Part shown: in pieces, positions 60,869-64,000 of the stretch
How positions within the stretch are numbered: position 1 is the stretch's first letter
Layout of the letters: each line of letters opens with the position of its first letter
Assembly: GCF_007860185.1 (NCBI RefSeq)
Contig: NZ_SJPY01000001.1
Span: forward strand, 395,132-459,131
Reading direction: 5' to 3'
Length of the DNA: 64,000 bases
Source of the DNA: Novipirellula aureliae
GTDB taxonomy: Bacteria > Planctomycetota > Planctomycetia > Pirellulales > Pirellulaceae
Made by a program: the position numbers and the translations under genes
The notes under the pieces: generated by a model
Databases searched by the model: none
Seen by the model: the letters and a program-made list of their open reading frames with translations, nothing else
What the model was told of the DNA's origin: nothing

Positions 60869-63800
60869 TTACAGATAGATTTGCTTGACATAACGAATGT
60901 CATCTTCATCGACTCGGCTAAGTTCACGACTTCGTTCGAGCAATTCAATCTGTTGGCCTAGCTTATCAGAGTCGATCTCGCTTTTCGAGCTTCTAACAAT
61001 TTGCATCACCTCTGATTTTCGTCCTTGAACAGCAAAAAAGAGTGGATGAAATTGGTTCAGTACAACGAGACGCATTTGATGTAAAAATTGGGTGTCTAGA
61101 CCAACGTCTTGCGTAGCGTCAAAAACTTGCAAGTATTGATTGACACGACTACCGAGAGACTCTTGGGATAAAGACTTGGCATTTGCCGAAAGGAACGCGA
61201 TATAGGCTTTTGCTCGAGGGATACTTTCCACTTTTTGCTTTACATTTGATTCAAGATCTTGAAGGCATTTCCAAGCCTTATCACGATCAACGATAGGATC
61301 TCCGCCATACCGCTGAGCGAACCCGGCTTTGCGAACGTAAAGCGAAATATTCGCGATCAATAGGGCAGCTTCTTCAGGGTTTTGACGTACTTCATCAAAA
61401 CGCACGGTGGAAACGTTTGATGCTTGATCGACTAAATCGGAATAGTACTTGGTTTGCTGGCTCTCCGATGCCGAGACAGCTAGACCAGCGAGAAGTTGGC
61501 ATCGAAGTTCTAAGTTTTTCCAATAGCTAAGACCTTCGGGATCACGAAGATCTTCATCCAGAAGTTGGATAGCCAACGAACGATTACCGATCTCGGCATC
61601 ATCACTGTTCAACATCGAGGCATACTCGATGACAATTTCGTTGCGAGTTTGATCGCTGATTGAATCAGAATGATCCATTAGTATTTCGTAAGCCCTTTTA
61701 AGGTCGACCGCAGCGCCTCGAACATCGCCGTTCTCCTTCCGATACTTGGCTCTCCAACCCAACCATTCCACTTGCACATCGGGTGCCGCATCGTCTTGAA
61801 ATTCGAGGAAGGTTTCGTTGTAGTCGTCGAGTGAGTCTTTGGGTCCACCATGTTGATAATATCGGTACTTGCAACGGGCTAGGTAGAAACTTGCTTTCAT
61901 CGGATCGATCACTCCGGTTCTAGCAACCGCATTTGTGAATGCATCCACCGCTTGTTCGTAATACCGCATTTGTTCTTTCTCAGGCAGATTGCAGTAGAAA
62001 GCCAAATCTTCGCAGGCGTTACCGAGCGACAGGTAGGCGGCATTGCCGTTCTCAACATCAACGATTTCCTTTTCAAGCATCTCACAAGCGTTGATGGCAC
62101 TCGATCGAGCTACCAAGAGGGTTTCCTTACGAGTATCGGTTGGCCCAAGAAATGCCGCGCTGATTAAAATATTCGCGTGTCGCCAATAGGCGTCGTAAAG
62201 CAATTCTCGGTAATCGTTTCGAGCCTCCAATTTTTCAATCGCGGTAGATAATTCATCCGCGGCGTTCTTCAATTCGGAATTGCTCGACAAGGTTCCCGAT
62301 CGCAAATTCGCACGGTGATAATGCAAAAACGCCAACTGAATAGCAATCTCAGGACTGTCGGGCCATGTTTGGGTCGCCTTCGAAAGGTAAGCTTCCAGCA
62401 GGTCCAATGTTTCATGATCGTAGACCTTCCTTGATGACTCGTGCAGCTCACGAGCGAATTCAGCAGCAAGCAACCAATACTTCGTCCGTTCATCGGGAGA
62501 CTTGCCGAGATCACTAGCGGCAATCGCCGCACACATTTCAAGACATCTCAGTTTTTCTTTGAAAGGATATTCCGGATCCTCATCTTTGAAGTACACGTTG
62601 GCATTGAGTGCGTGCAAACAGAATTTTTGGAGAACTTCTTTGTTGACGATGCTTGGAATGTCCCAGTCCGATCGATCCGATTTGCTACGCATAATCAGTC
62701 GCTGAACCTGTTTCATTAGCGGAGTCAAAATCTGGCTAACCAAATCACGATCGTAAGAATTGGAACCAGCAATGCCAACGTCCAAAGCGGCAACGCCCGA
62801 CCGCAACAACAGCGAGACACTTTGCCCGCGGGTCGATGTCGATGCCGCCTCGTTGAGATCCAGAGCGTACTCAAAAGCCGCACGGTAGAGTTGGGCATCA
62901 CTCGAGACCGCTTTTCCGGTGGCAATGGAGCTCTCTAGCCGATCTTTAAAGGGCACCAATTGGGCCTTAATCGATGCATCATTCAAACTCTTATTCTGTA
63001 CCGAAAACTCAGCAATGTTCTTCAACAGTTTTTGAAGTCTCAGCTCAGCCCTGATGGTTCCAGAGTCGCTATTGTCACCTTCAAGCCACCACTGGGCTGG
63101 TTCGATATACTCAGCCCCCGCGAAACCACTGACAAAGCGGCGTTTGATAACGTCATCATCGGCAACCCCCGACGATTTGGTTGCGTAGGAGAGTAACGTT
63201 GACGCGATCCAAATACATCGGGTGGACCCCAGCTGTTCGCGAACGATGGCTGACGGATCACCTTCGCTAATGGATTTCCACGCGTTTGCTGCTTGTCGTG
63301 CATCATCATCCTGTTCCCCTAACAATCCCTTCAAGTAGTTTTGGTAGTGGTTGCTGACTAGCGACTCGTAGGGATGGAGGTCCGCTTGAAAGGATCTTTT
63401 TATGGAAGCAATTTCTGATCGGCTCAACGATCGATCTTGTAGCGTCGCATCCTCCAATTTGATGGCGGACTTGAAGAAGGCGTTGATGTTCAGCGGTTCA
63501 GAGGCATCCTGTTCCAAAACGCGGAAAAGGTCAGGATGGCGGAACGACTTAGGTCCATTAGCAACCGATGCCAGCAGCAGTAGTGTATCAAGTGCCGGTG
63601 GTCGTTTGGCTCGTGACGCATCGACAAGTAACTGGCTGGCCTGACAAAATACGATCGCTTCCTCGATACTCGCTGGAATCGGTTTCCGCAATCGCTGACC
63701 GATCATTTCGTCAAGCAAAGCTTCCATCGGTTGTTTGAAAAAATCATCATTGGAGCGATCCAATTTTTGAGACAATTCGGAAAAGAAGCGATCAGCATCA

Positions 63801-64000
63801 TCGGGACGATTCAAATTTTGAATCATTAGGTCAAAGATGGCCAACTTATTTCGAGTCGCTTCATCAAACTCATCTTGCTTTGGAAACTTGTTGTAAGCAG
63901 TTTCCAGTTCTTTCCAGTTCTTTTGTGACGCCAGTGTTTTCAAATTGCTGAGTTCGGCATCGCTATAAATGTTGGGCCATGTTTTGCCGATCACCAAGCG
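60869..64000 (-). CDS. large helical-repeat protein, start beyond the right edge
   Basis: At least 1043 codons open to the window end; the TTG near 63997 is preceded by an open codon, so the true start is probably outside. Almost all helical: pairs of helices such as NLKTLASQKNWKELETAYNKF, LLAAEFARELHESSRKVYDHETLDLLEAYLSKATQTWPDSPEIAIQLAFLHYHRANL and SLGNACEDLAFYCNLPEKEQMRYYEQAVDAFTNAVAR look like tetratricopeptide repeats. No enzyme motif is visible. In planctomycetes such long TPR regions often form the C-terminal part of Ser/Thr protein kinases, so the missing N-terminus could be a kinase; that is only a guess. Followed by the DUF2293 gene. Confidence 0.7.
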   Translation of the reverse strand, partial: RLVIGKTWPNIYSDAELSNLKTLASQKNWKELETAYNKFPKQDEFDEATRNKLAIFDLMIQNLNRPDDADRFFSELSQKLDRSNDDFFKQPMEALLDEMIGQRLRKPIPASIEEAIVFCQASQLLVDASRAKRPPALDTLLLLASVANGPKSFRHPDLFRVLEQDASEPLNINAFFKSAIKLEDATLQDRSLSRSEIASIKRSFQADLHPYESLVSNHYQNYLKGLLGEQDDDARQAANAWKSISEGDPSAIVREQLGSTRCIWIASTLLSYATKSSGVADDDVIKRRFVSGFAGAEYIEPAQWWLEGDNSDSGTIRAELRLQKLLKNIAEFSVQNKSLNDASIKAQLVPFKDRLESSIATGKAVSSDAQLYRAAFEYALDLNEAASTSTRGQSVSLLLRSGVAALDVGIAGSNSYDRDLVSQILTPLMKQVQRLIMRSKSDRSDWDIPSIVNKEVLQKFCLHALNANVYFKDEDPEYPFKEKLRCLEMCAAIAASDLGKSPDERTKYWLLAAEFARELHESSRKVYDHETLDLLEAYLSKATQTWPDSPEIAIQLAFLHYHRANLRSGTLSSNSELKNAADELSTAIEKLEARNDYRELLYDAYWRHANILISAAFLGPTDTRKETLLVARSSAINACEMLEKEIVDVENGNAAYLSLGNACEDLAFYCNLPEKEQMRYYEQAVDAFTNAVARTGVIDPMKASFYLARCKYRYYQHGGPKDSLDDYNETFLEFQDDAAPDVQVEWLGWRAKYRKENGDVRGAAVDLKRAYEILMDHSDSISDQTRNEIVIEYASMLNSDDAEIGNRSLAIQLLDEDLRDPEGLSYWKNLELRCQLLAGLAVSASESQQTKYYSDLVDQASNVSTVRFDEVRQNPEEAALLIANISLYVRKAGFAQRYGGDPIVDRDKAWKCLQDLESNVKQKVESIPRAKAYIAFLSANAKSLSQESLGSRVNQYLQVFDATQDVGLDTQFLHQMRLVVLNQFHPLFFAVQGRKSEVMQIVRSSKSEIDSDKLGQQIELLERSRELSRVDEDDIRYVKQIYL

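Overview
The window looks like a stretch of planctomycete chromosome, probably a Rhodopirellula or Pirellula relative. This is inferred from the domain content, the very large secreted or membrane proteins, the families of short palindromic repeats placed directly 3' of genes, and an intracellular DUF2293 protein; it was not tested by database search. No tRNA, rRNA, CRISPR array or transposase was recognised.

Layout. 1-8525: the end of a giant multi-membrane protein (minus, runs off the left edge), rlmA, a CbiE-CbiT fusion of cobalamin synthesis, and a rhomboid protease. 8694-15461: exported M3 metallopeptidase and two exported amidohydrolase-fold proteins. 15609-20327 (minus): a 1572-residue anchored protein whose N-terminal part looks like a caspase fold without its catalytic pair. 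20588-38567: a type VI secretion (T6SS) locus in the order tssK-tssL-tssM-unknown-sigma factor-tssA-tssB-tssC-tssC2-tagJ/impE-tssE-tssF-tssG-tssH. 38572-42270: metX-metW fusion and metY (minus) and a 37-bp tandem repeat block. 42271-48641: SseB-like protein, SGNH esterase, pheT without its tRNA-binding domain, and a CcsA/HemX-like protein overlapping hemA. 48758-56006: scpB with a roughly 99-residue acidic tail, a small anchored protein, a cysteine desulfurase, dnaA, a probable replication origin, dnaN and an ArgE/DapE-type peptidase. 56356-64000: a large secretin, a strong terminator, a DUF2293 protein and a helical-repeat protein that runs off the right edge.

How the parts work together. 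The T6SS genes supply baseplate (TssK, E, F, G, A), sheath (TssB plus two different TssC proteins), the sheath-recycling ATPase (ClpV/TssH) with its adaptor TagJ, and a reduced membrane complex (TssL plus a TssM that stops after its third membrane segment). There is no TssJ, Hcp, VgrG or PAAR gene in the window. A FliA-like sigma factor is translationally coupled inside the locus, so the system may have its own transcription programme. The combination of short TssM, doubled sheath gene, embedded sigma factor and divergent pseudo-caspase is the most unusual system here. The dnaA-dnaN interval with TTTTCCAC boxes and an AT-rich stretch suggests the window lies at or near oriC. metX-metW and metY form the two-step O-acetylhomoserine route to homocysteine.
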